Positions 25,109 to 33,892 of a stretch of 64,000 bases of DNA are shown here, piece by piece (within the stretch, counting starts at the first letter, position 1; every line of letters begins with the position of its first letter). The notes below the pieces were generated by a model that made no database searches, was not told the DNA's origin, and worked only from the letters and a program-made list of their open reading frames with translations. Origin of the DNA: Paenibacillus doosanensis. Its GTDB lineage: Bacteria > Bacillota > Bacilli > Paenibacillales > NBRC-103111. The stretch covers positions 1 through 64,000 of the forward strand of contig NZ_JANYUY010000028.1 in the NCBI RefSeq assembly GCF_025060755.1, in the 5' to 3' direction. The translations under genes and the position numbers were made by a program.

Positions 25109-26541
25109 AGAAAGAGGGGATGTATGAAGAGCTAAAGAAGAGCATTCGGGACTGCGAGGATATCGCAACGGAGCAGCTGGAGGCCGGCGGCCACCAAGTA
25201 ACGATATTTTTCCAGCCGGATATGGTCGATATGAAACGCATGCGCGAATATTTCATGCCGGAGCTGGTCCATTCCTTGTCCGGGGAAGGGAAGTCCTTTT
25301 CCCATCTGCTGATCGAGAACGGCGCTTCGCGGATTAGGGACGAAGATACGAACTCGGGCGAGTGCGCATCTCTTATATTCAGCGGCCGTCTGCTGCTCTA
25401 TTTCGCGCACAGACAGGAGTTCTACAGCATTAATTTCGCCAACATGCCTCATCGGGAGCCGGAGGAGTCGGCGCTGGAGCCTTCCATCCGCGGGGCGAGG
25501 GACGGCTTCGTCGAGGAGCTGGACACGAATATCGCCTTGGTCCGCAAGCGGCTTTCCACCCCGGATTTAAGCGTGAAGTATTACTACTCCTACGGCACCT
25601 CCAAGACGAGGCTGGCGCTACTTTATTTTGCTAACCGGGTTCCGCAGGTTTCGCTTTCTCTCATTCGGCAGCGTCTGGAAAATCTCGATCAGACGGTTCT
25701 CATCGGCGGCAACGCCAGGCTTGAGGACGTGATCACGGGAAACCGTTATTCCATACTGCCGCTCAGCAATTTTACGGGCAAACCCGATTATGCCGCAGAG
25801 CGTCTTGCAAGGGGCAAAATTTTGGTGCTAATGGACGGAATGCCGACCGCGATGATCGCGCCGGTAACCTTGACCGAGCTGTTCATCAGCCCGGAGGATT
25901 CGAACTTCAGCTATCACGCGGCTATTGCCAGCCGTATGCTGCGAGTCATTGCCGCTTTTATCACGGTGTTCTCGCCCGGCGTCCTTATTTCGCTGCTGAT
26001 GTATAACCAGGATCAGATTCCGTTCCAGCTGCTTGCGACGATCGGGATCTCGCGGCTCGGTCTGCCGATCTCCGCTTTTTTCGAGATGCTGCTCAGCCTG
26101 CTGCTGCTGGATTTGCTCAGAGAGGCCGGAGCCCGGCTGCCGAGGGCGACAGGCTCGACCATTACGGTCGTCGGCGGGATCATTATCGGGGACGCGGCTT
26201 TGCGCGCAGGAATCCTGTCTCCGAGCATGACGTTTCTTGCCGCAGTCGCCATCGTATCCGGCTCTACTCTGGTCAACCTTAATCTTCAGAGCACAACGAG
26301 AATTATGCGCCTGTTCGTCCTGATTTTGTCGGCGCTCTGCGGCATTTACGGAACGATCCTCGGGCTGTTTTATATGCTCGTTTACGCCGTCAACACCGAA
26401 TCGTTCGGCACCCCTTTCTTCACTTACGAGAAATACACGCGAAAAGACAGCCTGCTGAAATTTATCCGGCTCCCCTTCCGGAAAAACAATATCGATCTGG
26501 TCCATTCGGAATCTTCGCCGAAAGGAGGCGGAACCTCTTGA
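25105..26541 (+). CDS. GerA family spore germination protein
   Basis: 478 aa. GerA subunits have an N-terminal hydrophilic region and five membrane segments near the C-terminus and form the germinant-gated channel. Features such as VLIGGNARLEDVITGNRYSILPLSNF and the transmembrane cluster from about residue 290 support the family. I place the start at TTG 25105, overlapping the gerB stop as TTGA and preceded by AGGAG; an ATG at 25120 has a poorly placed site. Confidence 0.9.
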   Translation: MKKEGMYEELKKSIRDCEDIATEQLEAGGHQVTIFFQPDMVDMKRMREYFMPELVHSLSGEGKSFSHLLIENGASRIRDEDTNSGECASLIFSGRLLLYFAHRQEFYSINFANMPHREPEESALEPSIRGARDGFVEELDTNIALVRKRLSTPDLSVKYYYSYGTSKTRLALLYFANRVPQVSLSLIRQRLENLDQTVLIGGNARLEDVITGNRYSILPLSNFTGKPDYAAERLARGKILVLMDGMPTAMIAPVTLTELFISPEDSNFSYHAAIASRMLRVIAAFITVFSPGVLISLLMYNQDQIPFQLLATIGISRLGLPISAFFEMLLSLLLLDLLREAGARLPRATGSTITVVGGIIIGDAALRAGILSPSMTFLAAVAIVSGSTLVNLNLQSTTRIMRLFVLILSALCGIYGTILGLFYMLVYAVNTESFGTPFFTYEKYTRKDSLLKFIRLPFRKNNIDLVHSESSPKGGGTS

Positions 26542-27713
26542 GCAAACGAGCGGCCGGTCGATTCATCGCGTGTCTGCTGGCAGGTTCCGTCCTTTTGGTG
26601 CTTGCAGGCTGCTGGGACGCCAAAGAAGTGCAGCGATTGAACTATATTACAGGGCTCGGCGTCGATTATGAAGACAACGATTTTATCGTTTACGCGCAAA
26701 TGCTCAATTTTGCCTCGATTGCCAAAGTGGAGGAGCAGACGGCCCCGGTGAAAGCTTATGTAGGCAGAGGGAAAGGGGCGACGGTGCTGGCTGCAATGAA
26801 TGATTTGATAGCGACGGGGCAAGGAAGAATGTTTCTCGGGCATGTCAATTATTTGGTTTTGACGGAAAATGTGTTTAAAAAGCAAATGCTCGAGAAAGTG
26901 TTCGATTTCACGAACCGCAACAAAGAGACGCGCTATACCAAATGGTTCTACGGCACGAAGAGCGATCTGTTCGACCTGCTTAACGCCAAAACGTTTTTTG
27001 ACCGGAGTTCCATCGACAGCTTGCTGGGCAACCCGGAGCCGAACTACGATCAGCTTTCGAACTTGAAGCCGTACTATGTAAATGAGATCGTCGCCAGTAT
27101 GCTGGAGCCTTCCTCCACGGTCGCCATCCCCTCGATTGAGCTGACGAGCAAGGTATGGAGGGAGCAAAACCGGCCGATGCCCATATTAAAAAAAACGGGA
27201 GGGTTCATCTTCAACGGAACGAAGTATGCGGGATGGATGAAAATGAGCGATATTATGCTGGGGCGCTGGCTGCAGGTGGCCTATGAAGCTTCCCCTTTGA
27301 CGCTGCGGACTGCGGGCCGCTCGATCGCGACCGTCGAGGTGAAAGACGCATCGCACCATATCGAGATTGACGACCGGAACAGCCGTCCGCGCTTTAGAGT
27401 GAAGCTGAAGGCCAAAGGGACGCTGATGGAGCTTGCCACGCAAAAGCCGCTGGAGGAGATCGAACGGCTGGCGGAGCAGACGATCCGCAAGGAGATTAAG
27501 GAGTATTACGAGAAGGGACTTGACATGGGGGTGGATCTGATTCATTTGGGGCAGACCTATTATATGTTTAACCCCGCCAAATGGAGAGCGCTGAATGTAG
27601 ACGGGCGGCTGCCGCTGGATCGGGACTCGCTTGAGGATATAGAGGTGCACTTGCTTATCAACCATGCGCAAAAATACAAATCGCCGCAGATGAAAGGGTC
27701 GTACAAGCAATAG
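26538..27713 (+). CDS. Ger(x)C family germination lipoprotein
   Basis: 391 aa. The signal peptide ends in a lipobox LAGC with C25, followed by WD, the hallmark of GerC subunits, so it is a lipoprotein of the inner spore membrane. The C-terminal DMGVDLIHLGQTYYMFNP is family-typical. It starts with TTG overlapping the gerA stop as TTGA, 6 bases after GGAGGCGG. A terminator follows. Confidence 0.92.
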   Translation: MSKRAAGRFIACLLAGSVLLVLAGCWDAKEVQRLNYITGLGVDYEDNDFIVYAQMLNFASIAKVEEQTAPVKAYVGRGKGATVLAAMNDLIATGQGRMFLGHVNYLVLTENVFKKQMLEKVFDFTNRNKETRYTKWFYGTKSDLFDLLNAKTFFDRSSIDSLLGNPEPNYDQLSNLKPYYVNEIVASMLEPSSTVAIPSIELTSKVWREQNRPMPILKKTGGFIFNGTKYAGWMKMSDIMLGRWLQVAYEASPLTLRTAGRSIATVEVKDASHHIEIDDRNSRPRFRVKLKAKGTLMELATQKPLEEIERLAEQTIRKEIKEYYEKGLDMGVDLIHLGQTYYMFNPAKWRALNVDGRLPLDRDSLEDIEVHLLINHAQKYKSPQMKGSYKQ

Positions 27714-27785
27714 GACAGGGGTGCAGCTTGCAGAGGCTTCGGCAGCCGGTTCCGGATCAATCATGACGGGCAGAGCAGCCGAATG

Positions 27786-27827
27786 GGCCGCATTTCCCGC
27801 TCTTCCAGTTGTTGTGCGGCCTTTTTT
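27786..27827 (+). terminator. Terminator of the germination operon
   Basis: GGCCGCA (27786-27792) pairs with TGCGGCC (27815-27821), then six T. Confidence 0.85.
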
Positions 27828-27871
27828 CGTTCTTTTGCGGCAAATGCAAATAAAGCTTTTCAAAAATCAAC

Positions 27872-27890
27872 TTATCTGATAACCTGATAA
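27872..27890 (+). promoter_or_regulatory. Candidate LutR operator upstream of lutA
   Basis: TTATCTGATAA (27872-27882) is a perfect palindrome around one T; the half CTGATAAC recurs directly after it (27876-27891). It lies 47 bases before the lutA start. A FadR-type regulator such as the LutR-like protein at 22.7 kb would be the natural partner. Confidence 0.5.
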
Positions 27891-27928
27891 CATACGATCG
27901 ATAATTTAAGTTAAAGGAAGGGAACCTT

Positions 27929-28672
27929 ATGCGTGTCTCTTTATTTATTACTTGTTTGGCGGACCAGCTGTATCCGGAAGTAGGGGAAAGCGTTGTCAGG
28001 CTGCTCCACCGTTACGGCTGCGAAGTGGATTTCCCGGAAGCGCAAGTATGCTGCGGCCAGCCGGCGTTCAACAGCGGTTACCAGGATGAAGCCAGAGAAG
28101 TGGCCCGCGGGCTGATCCGCGCCTTCGAGCATAGCGAGTACGTTGTTTCGCCGTCGGGGTCCTGTACGGGGATGATTCATCACTACTATCCGCTGTTGTT
28201 CGAGAATGAGCCGGAATGGAAGCGGAAAGCGGAGGAGCTCATTGCCAAAACGTACGAGTTTTCGCAGTTTTTGGTCAATGTGCTGGGAGTGACGGATCTC
28301 GGAGCGGTGTTGAAAGCCAAGGCGACTTATCACGCTTCCTGCCATGCGACGCGGTTCCTCGGGGTCAAGGAGGAGCCGGGTCTTCTGATGTCGAACATCA
28401 AGGGCCTTGAGGTGATCGATCTGCCGAGGAAGGAAGATTGCTGCGGGTTCGGCGGAACGTTTGCGGTGAAGATGGCGGATATGTCCGAAGCGATGGTATG
28501 CGAGAAAGCGGGGCATGTCTGCTCGACGGGCGCGAACATCCTGGTCGGTTCGGATATGGGCTGTCTGATGAATATCGGCGGCCGGCTGAACAAGGATAAT
28601 CAGCCGATTCGCGTCATGCATATCGCCCAGCTGCTGGAGGAAGGAGTGAAGAACGGTGAATCAGGTCGATGA
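27929..28672 (+). CDS. lutA: L-lactate oxidation protein LutA
   Basis: 247 aa. It has two cysteine-rich CCG-type domains (CCGQPAF near residue 40; CCGFGG near 170) that in related proteins bind 4Fe-4S or interact with partner subunits. LutA, LutB and LutC together let B. subtilis grow on L-lactate, oxidising it to pyruvate. SD AAAGGAAGG precedes the ATG. The lutB GTG start lies 16 bases inside this gene's end. Confidence 0.95.
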   Translation: MRVSLFITCLADQLYPEVGESVVRLLHRYGCEVDFPEAQVCCGQPAFNSGYQDEAREVARGLIRAFEHSEYVVSPSGSCTGMIHHYYPLLFENEPEWKRKAEELIAKTYEFSQFLVNVLGVTDLGAVLKAKATYHASCHATRFLGVKEEPGLLMSNIKGLEVIDLPRKEDCCGFGGTFAVKMADMSEAMVCEKAGHVCSTGANILVGSDMGCLMNIGGRLNKDNQPIRVMHIAQLLEEGVKNGESGR

Positions 28673-30158
28673 GAAGCAATTGATCGGCACAGGGCTGAAA
28701 AAAAGAACCGAGGAAGCGTTGGCCGACCAGTTTTTACGCAAAGCGGTAGCTTTCACGACGGAGAAGCTGAAATCCGCCAAGCTGCAGGCGGCGGAAGATT
28801 TCGGCCATTGGGAAGAATGGCGCGAGCGCGGCAAACAAATCCGCAAGCATGTCATTGAGAATCTGGATTATTATTTGACCCAGTTTACCGATAACGTCGC
28901 CAAGGCGGGCGGCCATGTTTATTTCTGTAAAACCGGGGACGAGGCCGTCAAAATTTTCATGGAGCTGGCCGAGGAACGCAGAGCCAAATTGGTAGCTAAA
29001 GGAAAGTCGATGGTGTCGGAGGAAATTCATCTGAATCATCATCTGCATGAAAAGGGCATTGAAGCGATCGAAACGGATCTTGGCGAATATATTTTGCAGC
29101 TTGCGAAGGAAACGCCTTCGCACTTGATTATTCCTGCGATTCATAAGAATAAGCAGCAAATCGCCGAATTGTTCAACAACGAATCCGGGGAGCAATTCCC
29201 GCCGGAGACGAAGGTGCTTGCAGGCTACGCGAGGCAGCGCCTGCGCAATTATTTCCTGGAGGCGGATATCGGCCTGACCGGCTGCAATTTCGGCGTCGCC
29301 GAATCGGGCTCGATTACGCTTGTGGAGAACGAAGGCAACGGCCGGATGGTCAGCACGATTCCGAAGACGCATGTCGTGATCATGGGGATGGAGCGGCTCG
29401 TGCCGACTTACGAGGATCTGGAAGTCGTCTTGAACCTGCTCGCGCGCAGCGCGACGGGCCAGAAGCTGACGTCGTATACGTCGATGATTACCGGCCCGCG
29501 CCGCGAAGGGGAGGCCGACGGACCGGAGGAGCTCCATCTGATCATCTTGGACAACGGGCGCTCGGCGCAGCTCGGCGATCCGGTGTTCCAGGACGTGCTG
29601 CATTGCATCCGCTGCGCAGCCTGTATGAATGCGTGCCCCGTGTACCGTCACGTGGGCGGACACACCTACGGCAGCGTATACAGCGGCCCGATCGGGGCCG
29701 TGCTGACGCCGCTGCTGCAGCAGGACATGAAGGAAGCGGGCCAGCTGGCCTACGCTTCCAGCTTGTGCGGGGCATGCTACGAGGCATGCCCGGTCAAAAT
29801 CCCGCTGCACGACATGCTCGTGCAGCTGCGCGCCCGCAAGGTCAAGATGGGGCTGACGCCCCTTGCCGAGCGCGCGGCCTTCAAGTCGTTCCAGACGGCG
29901 TTCGGGAGCGTGACTTTGTATAAAATGGCGACCAAATCCGCCTATTATTTGCAGAAGCCTTTCATCAGCAAAGGCTATATCAAGAAAGGGCCGGGACCGA
30001 TGTCCGGCTGGACGCAGTCGCGCTTCTTCCCGATGAAGCCGAAGCAGTCGTTCCGCGAGCGCTGGGAAGCGCTGCAGAAGGAGCTGAAGAACGCTCCGGT
30101 GGTAGCGAAGGCCCCGGAAGCGCCAGCGAATAAGGGAGGTAAGCCTCATGAGCACTAA
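28656..30158 (+). CDS. lutB: L-lactate oxidation iron-sulfur protein LutB
   Basis: 500 aa from GTG 28656, 9 bases after AAGGAG inside lutA. The N-terminal half is the LUD domain; the C-terminal half has two 4Fe-4S motifs, CIRCAACMNACP and CGACYEACP, typical of LutB/YkgF. It is translationally coupled to lutA and overlaps lutC by 11 bases. The complex transfers electrons from L-lactate to the respiratory chain. Confidence 0.95.
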   Translation: MNQVDEKQLIGTGLKKRTEEALADQFLRKAVAFTTEKLKSAKLQAAEDFGHWEEWRERGKQIRKHVIENLDYYLTQFTDNVAKAGGHVYFCKTGDEAVKIFMELAEERRAKLVAKGKSMVSEEIHLNHHLHEKGIEAIETDLGEYILQLAKETPSHLIIPAIHKNKQQIAELFNNESGEQFPPETKVLAGYARQRLRNYFLEADIGLTGCNFGVAESGSITLVENEGNGRMVSTIPKTHVVIMGMERLVPTYEDLEVVLNLLARSATGQKLTSYTSMITGPRREGEADGPEELHLIILDNGRSAQLGDPVFQDVLHCIRCAACMNACPVYRHVGGHTYGSVYSGPIGAVLTPLLQQDMKEAGQLAYASSLCGACYEACPVKIPLHDMLVQLRARKVKMGLTPLAERAAFKSFQTAFGSVTLYKMATKSAYYLQKPFISKGYIKKGPGPMSGWTQSRFFPMKPKQSFRERWEALQKELKNAPVVAKAPEAPANKGGKPHEH

Positions 30159-30933
30159 AACCGGACAAATTCACGGCCGCGAGGCCTTTATCGCCAATAT
30201 TTCGTCGCGGCTCGGACGCAGAGCGCCTTCCAGCACGCCGCCGGAGCGGCCGTTCAAGGGGGCTCCGGATTTCTACAGGCAGATCGAAAAGACGACGGAC
30301 GAGAAGATCGATCTGTTCATTCAAAGCTGGACCGCTTTGACGGGAAAAGTGCTTGTCGTGGATGAGAAGGATGCGAAAGAAAGCATCGGCGCCTGGCTGA
30401 AAGAGGTCGCAGCCGAGCAAGGGGTAACCCAAGCGTCGCGTTGGGAGCATGCGGGGCTTATCGAGCTCGGCTTGGACGAAGCGCTGGCCGAAGCCGGAGT
30501 GACCGTCGTTCCGTGGAAGGAAGGCGACACGGAGGAGCCGGAGGCTTCTACAGCCGCCGGTTCCGCAGGCGGCGACTCCAACTGGGCGAAGCGCAGCGAG
30601 CTGCTGAAACGGACGGAGCGCTGCCAGCTCGGCATGATCTGGCCGGATTACGCTATCGCCAACACGAGCACGCTAGTCCTCCAATGTACGCCGGAGCGGG
30701 GCCGCTCGGTCAGTCTGCTGACGGGAATTTTGTTCGCGATATTCCGCGCGGACCAGCTCGTATACCGGATGGGCGAGGCATTCGGCGGCATTACGCAGGG
30801 CAAGACGGACGGCAGCCAGTATGCTTCGTCTTTAAATCTGATTACGGGACCGAGCCGGAGCGCCGATATCGAGAACGACTTGACGATCGGAATTCACGGA
30901 CCGGGCAAAGTGTACGCGGTTATTATTAAATAG
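30148..30933 (+). CDS. lutC: L-lactate oxidation protein LutC
   Basis: 261 aa, LUD domain protein (YkgG/LutC family). Family patterns include WPDYAIANTSTLVL and SLNLITGPSRSADIENDLTIGIHGPG. A low-complexity Glu/Ala/Gly segment (about residues 130-146) interrupts the domain. It starts 11 bases inside lutB with AAGGGAGG upstream. It is the last gene of lutABC. Confidence 0.95.
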   Translation: MSTKTGQIHGREAFIANISSRLGRRAPSSTPPERPFKGAPDFYRQIEKTTDEKIDLFIQSWTALTGKVLVVDEKDAKESIGAWLKEVAAEQGVTQASRWEHAGLIELGLDEALAEAGVTVVPWKEGDTEEPEASTAAGSAGGDSNWAKRSELLKRTERCQLGMIWPDYAIANTSTLVLQCTPERGRSVSLLTGILFAIFRADQLVYRMGEAFGGITQGKTDGSQYASSLNLITGPSRSADIENDLTIGIHGPGKVYAVIIK

Positions 30934-30957
30934 AAGCTAAATGCGTAACAAATATAA

Positions 30958-30993
30958 TAGAGGGCCTTCTCCGAAAGCGGGGAGGGCTCTTTG
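30958..30993 (+). terminator. Probable terminator after lutC
   Basis: AGAGGGCC... pairs imperfectly with ...GGGAGGGCTCT around a GAAA-type loop; the T run is short. Confidence 0.5.
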
Positions 30994-31081
30994 TCATGCG
31001 TCCGGACGGAAACCGATTATGCGCTTGGCAAGCTGAGCAGCATAGCGGATAAGCGGGGGCCGGTAATAGGGCAAAAATCCG

Positions 31082-31110
31082 TTGACAGAAAGATGTACCC
31101 GTTGTACGAT
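31082..31110 (+). promoter_or_regulatory. Promoter of the IclR gene cluster
   Basis: Consensus -35 TTGACA (31082-31087), a 17-base spacer and -10 TACGAT (31105-31110). The IclR-type palindrome begins 12 bases downstream. Confidence 0.7.
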
Positions 31111-31121
31111 GAAGGTGTCAA

Positions 31122-31147
31122 TTATACAAAACCGTGGTTTTGTATAA
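31122..31147 (+). promoter_or_regulatory. Perfect 12-bp inverted repeat, probable IclR operator
   Basis: TTATACAAAACC and GGTTTTGTATAA are exact reverse complements separated by GT. The repeat covers the region just after the expected transcription start and ends 34 bases before the IclR start codon, a position suited to autorepression. Confidence 0.7.
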
Positions 31148-31181
31148 AAAACCAAATCGGCGTGTTTTATCAGGAGGAGCC

Positions 31182-31940
31182 ATGGAAAAGAAATACTGGG
31201 TGCCCGCCTTGGAGAAGGCGGACGTCGTGCTTCAAGCCATTTCCGGGCAGCCTTCCAAGCTGAAGCTTATCGATTTATCCAAGCAGCTCGGCATTAATAA
31301 GAGCTCGATGTTTTCCCTGCTCAATACGATGGAAACGCTGGAGTGGGTTGTGCGCGAAGCCGAGGGCACGTATTCCCTTGGATCGAAGCTAGGTTTTATT
31401 GGGAATGTTTTTTTCAAGCAATTCAGTTTGATCGACCGCTTCCGCAAGGAAGCCTCCGTAACCAAGCATACGATTCAGGAGACGATTCAGCTCGCCAAGC
31501 TGGAGCAGCGGGATGTACTGTATCTTGCCAAAGAGGAGATGCCTTCGCCTGTCAGGCTCGCCTCGGAGCCGGGGATGAAGCTTCCCGCGCACGCGACGGC
31601 GCTCGGCAAAGCAATGCTGGCTGCGCTTGATCCGGCCGAGGTTGAGGCGTTATACCCGAATGAGGAGCTGGGCCAGGAGCTAACCTTGCATACCATCAAG
31701 TCGCGCCGCGAGTTGATGGAACAGCTGGCGGCCATACGGGATCAAGGTCATGCCTGCGATCTTCAGGAAGCCGTCATGGGTTTCTGCTGTGTGGCCGCCC
31801 CGGTGCGGGACGCGCAAGGAAAAGTCATAGCGGCGATCAGCTGTTCGATGTTTCAGCATGAATGGGAGCAGAAGAGGGAGCAGGCAAGCAGGGAGATTTG
31901 CGCGCTTGCGGGCAGGTTGTCCCAAGGCAACTGCCAATAG
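31182..31940 (+). CDS. IclR family transcriptional regulator
   Basis: 252 aa from ATG 31182 with AGGAGG upstream. N-terminal winged helix (about 10-70, LSKQLGINKSSMFSLLNTMETLEWV) and C-terminal effector-binding domain (LPAHATALGKAMLAAL and GFCCVAAPVRDAQGKVIAAIS). IclR regulators often control catabolic clusters and respond to small acids or sugars. It is the first gene of the cluster running to 36.4 kb, with its own promoter and palindrome. In the C. jejuni fucose locus an IclR regulator sits beside split UxaA genes, a useful parallel. Confidence 0.93.
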   Translation: MEKKYWVPALEKADVVLQAISGQPSKLKLIDLSKQLGINKSSMFSLLNTMETLEWVVREAEGTYSLGSKLGFIGNVFFKQFSLIDRFRKEASVTKHTIQETIQLAKLEQRDVLYLAKEEMPSPVRLASEPGMKLPAHATALGKAMLAALDPAEVEALYPNEELGQELTLHTIKSRRELMEQLAAIRDQGHACDLQEAVMGFCCVAAPVRDAQGKVIAAISCSMFQHEWEQKREQASREICALAGRLSQGNCQ

Positions 31941-31972
31941 CGATTAATAATTCCGGAAGGGACGTGAAGCAA

Positions 31973-32746
31973 TTGAGATTGCAGAATAAAGTAACGTTGA
32001 TTACAGGAGCGGGCTCGGGCATCGGGAAGAGCACGGCTCTGCTTTTCGCCAGCGAAGGAGCGGCCGTTATCGTCAATGATTTGCTCGAAGAAAGAGGGCA
32101 AGAAACGGTAGAAGAAATTAAGCAAGCCGGAGGCGAAGCGATTTTTCTGCAAGCCGACGTAACGAATCCCGACTCGGTCAAAGCGATGGTCGATCAGGCG
32201 ATCGCCGCTTACGGGCGCATTGACGTGCTGTTCAACAACGCGGGTGTCAGCGGAGTCGGAGCCATTCACGAGGTCGAGCCGGACGCATGGGACCGCGTCA
32301 TTAACATCAACATCCGCGGCGTATACTTGCCTTCCAAGTATGTGCTTCCGCATATGATGGAGCGGCGCAACGGGTCGATCATCAATATGTCCTCTTGTAT
32401 CGCAGAGATAGGACTAGCCAGACGCGCGTCGTACTCCGCAACCAAAGGGGCGGTGCTTGCGTTGACGAAGTCCATGCAGGTCGATTATGCGCCATACCAA
32501 ATCCGCGTGAATGCGCTGCTTCCGGGAACGATTCTGACGCCTTTTGTCGAAGATTATTTGAAAAAATCGTACGACAATCAGGAAGAAGCTTACGCATCGC
32601 TCAAATCGCGCCAGCTGAGCGGCGATCTGGGCAGACCCGAGGATGTCGCCAAAGCGGCGTTGTTCCTGGCTTCGGACGAATCGAAGTTCATGATGGGTTC
32701 TCCGCTGTACATCGACGGCGGCGTCGTCTTCGGCAAAAACGCCTAA
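31973..32746 (+). CDS. Short-chain dehydrogenase/reductase (deoxy-sugar acid pathway candidate)
   Basis: 257 aa if TTG 31973 starts it (GAAGGGA about 10 bases upstream); GTG 31964 is the alternative. Classical SDR features: TGAGSGIG cofactor motif, NNAG, catalytic Ser in MSSCIAEIG and Y-x-x-x-K in YSATK. In pathways that end with an FAH-type hydrolase, an SDR oxidises 2-keto-3-deoxy acids at C4, which is my best guess here. It is 32 bases after the IclR gene. The substrate is not proven. Confidence 0.85.
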   Translation: MRLQNKVTLITGAGSGIGKSTALLFASEGAAVIVNDLLEERGQETVEEIKQAGGEAIFLQADVTNPDSVKAMVDQAIAAYGRIDVLFNNAGVSGVGAIHEVEPDAWDRVININIRGVYLPSKYVLPHMMERRNGSIINMSSCIAEIGLARRASYSATKGAVLALTKSMQVDYAPYQIRVNALLPGTILTPFVEDYLKKSYDNQEEAYASLKSRQLSGDLGRPEDVAKAALFLASDESKFMMGSPLYIDGGVVFGKNA

Positions 32747-32825
32747 ACCGTCCGTTAGGAACTGCCGTTATTGGATCAAATTATCAACCGATAAGGACTC
32801 ATACTATTATGGAGGGTATGCCATT

Positions 32826-33749
32826 ATGAAACTTCTTACTTTTATCGAGAACGGCCAGCAAACGCTCGGAGTGAAAACGGAGCAGGGCATCGTACATATC
32901 GCCGCGGCTCTGCAAGCCGTTCCCGCCGGGGCGGGACAATCCGTGCCGCAAACGGTGCATGAGGTTATCGACGGAGGCGCGCAGGCGGTAGCGGCATTGC
33001 AAGCGTATGTGGATCAGGCTTTGGCGGGAGCGGCCGGACGCACGGCGGCGGCATATCTGCTCGCCGAATCCGATCTGACGCTCGGCCCTTGCGTTACTCA
33101 TCCGAACAAAATCATTTGCGTCGGGCTCAACTACCGCAAGCATGCCGAGGAAACGAACGCTCCGATTCCGAAGTTTCCGATTCTGTTCAACAAGTTCAAC
33201 AATACGCTGACCGGTCACGGGGCCGACGTACCGCTTCCGGTGAAGGTTACGGATCAAGTCGACTACGAAGCCGAGCTGGTTATCGTCATCGGCAAAGAAG
33301 CGAAGTACGTCTCCAAGGAGCAGGCGCTGGATCATGTATTCGGCTATTGCAATGTGAACGACTTGTCTGCGCGCGATCTGCAGATGCGCACGCATCAATG
33401 GCTGCTCGGCAAAAGCTGCGACGGCTTCAGCCCGCTCGGTCCTTACCTTGTCACAGCGGACGAAGTCGGCAATCCGAACGATCTTGCCGTCCGCTGCATC
33501 GTGAACGGAGAGGTTCGCCAAAATTCAAACACGTCCGATATGATTTTCTACTGCGACGAAATCGTCAGCTATATTTCGCAGCATATGACGCTCGTTCCGG
33601 GCGATATTATTTTGACCGGAACTCCGGAAGGCGTCGTGCTCGGTCTGCCTGAAGACAAGCGCGTCTATTTAAAAGACGGCGATGTCGTTACGATCGAGAT
33701 TGAAAAGCTCGGCTCGCTGACTAACAAAATGGTCGCGGAGCAGGTTTAA
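32826..33749 (+). CDS. Fumarylacetoacetate hydrolase family protein
   Basis: 307 aa. FAH-family enzymes cleave C-C bonds in 1,3-diketo acids using a metal ion. The metal site patterns are present: DYEAELVIVIG, with acidic ligands, and ARDLQ. Family members include 2,4-diketo-3-deoxy-L-fuconate or L-rhamnonate hydrolase, which yields pyruvate and L-lactate; with lutABC upstream this fits well. The start ATG has GGAGGGTATGCC upstream. A 9-bp perfect intergenic stem follows at 33776-33811. Confidence 0.88.
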   Translation: MKLLTFIENGQQTLGVKTEQGIVHIAAALQAVPAGAGQSVPQTVHEVIDGGAQAVAALQAYVDQALAGAAGRTAAAYLLAESDLTLGPCVTHPNKIICVGLNYRKHAEETNAPIPKFPILFNKFNNTLTGHGADVPLPVKVTDQVDYEAELVIVIGKEAKYVSKEQALDHVFGYCNVNDLSARDLQMRTHQWLLGKSCDGFSPLGPYLVTADEVGNPNDLAVRCIVNGEVRQNSNTSDMIFYCDEIVSYISQHMTLVPGDIILTGTPEGVVLGLPEDKRVYLKDGDVVTIEIEKLGSLTNKMVAEQV

Positions 33750-33775
33750 ACGGCGAAGACGCGGCAGACAGACGC

Positions 33776-33811
33776 GATCGTTCCGGAGAAGCGGCGATCG
33801 GAGGAACGATC
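33776..33811 (+). other. Intergenic hairpin after the FAH gene
   Basis: GATCGTTCC and GGAACGATC form a perfect 9-bp stem without a T run, so it is more likely an mRNA processing or stability element than a terminator. Confidence 0.5.
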
Positions 33812-33842
33812 CGCGCGCTCGCAGCTCGGCGCATTCACTATT

Positions 33843-33884
33843 CGCTAACGAAGATAGCTTTCCTTACGGAAAGCTCTTAGGAGG
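33843..33884 (+). other. Leader element with covarying hairpin, copy A (UxaA small subunit)
   Basis: CGCTAACGAAGATAG leads into the stem AGCTTTCC (33856-33863), loop TTAC, GGAAAGCT (33868-33875), then the ribosome binding site TTAGGAGG. Copies B and C before the large-subunit gene share layout and flanks, but with stem AGTTTTC/GAAAACT. The differences compensate in both arms, which argues for a selected RNA structure. Confidence 0.65.
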
Positions 33885-33892
33885 TCAAAACA

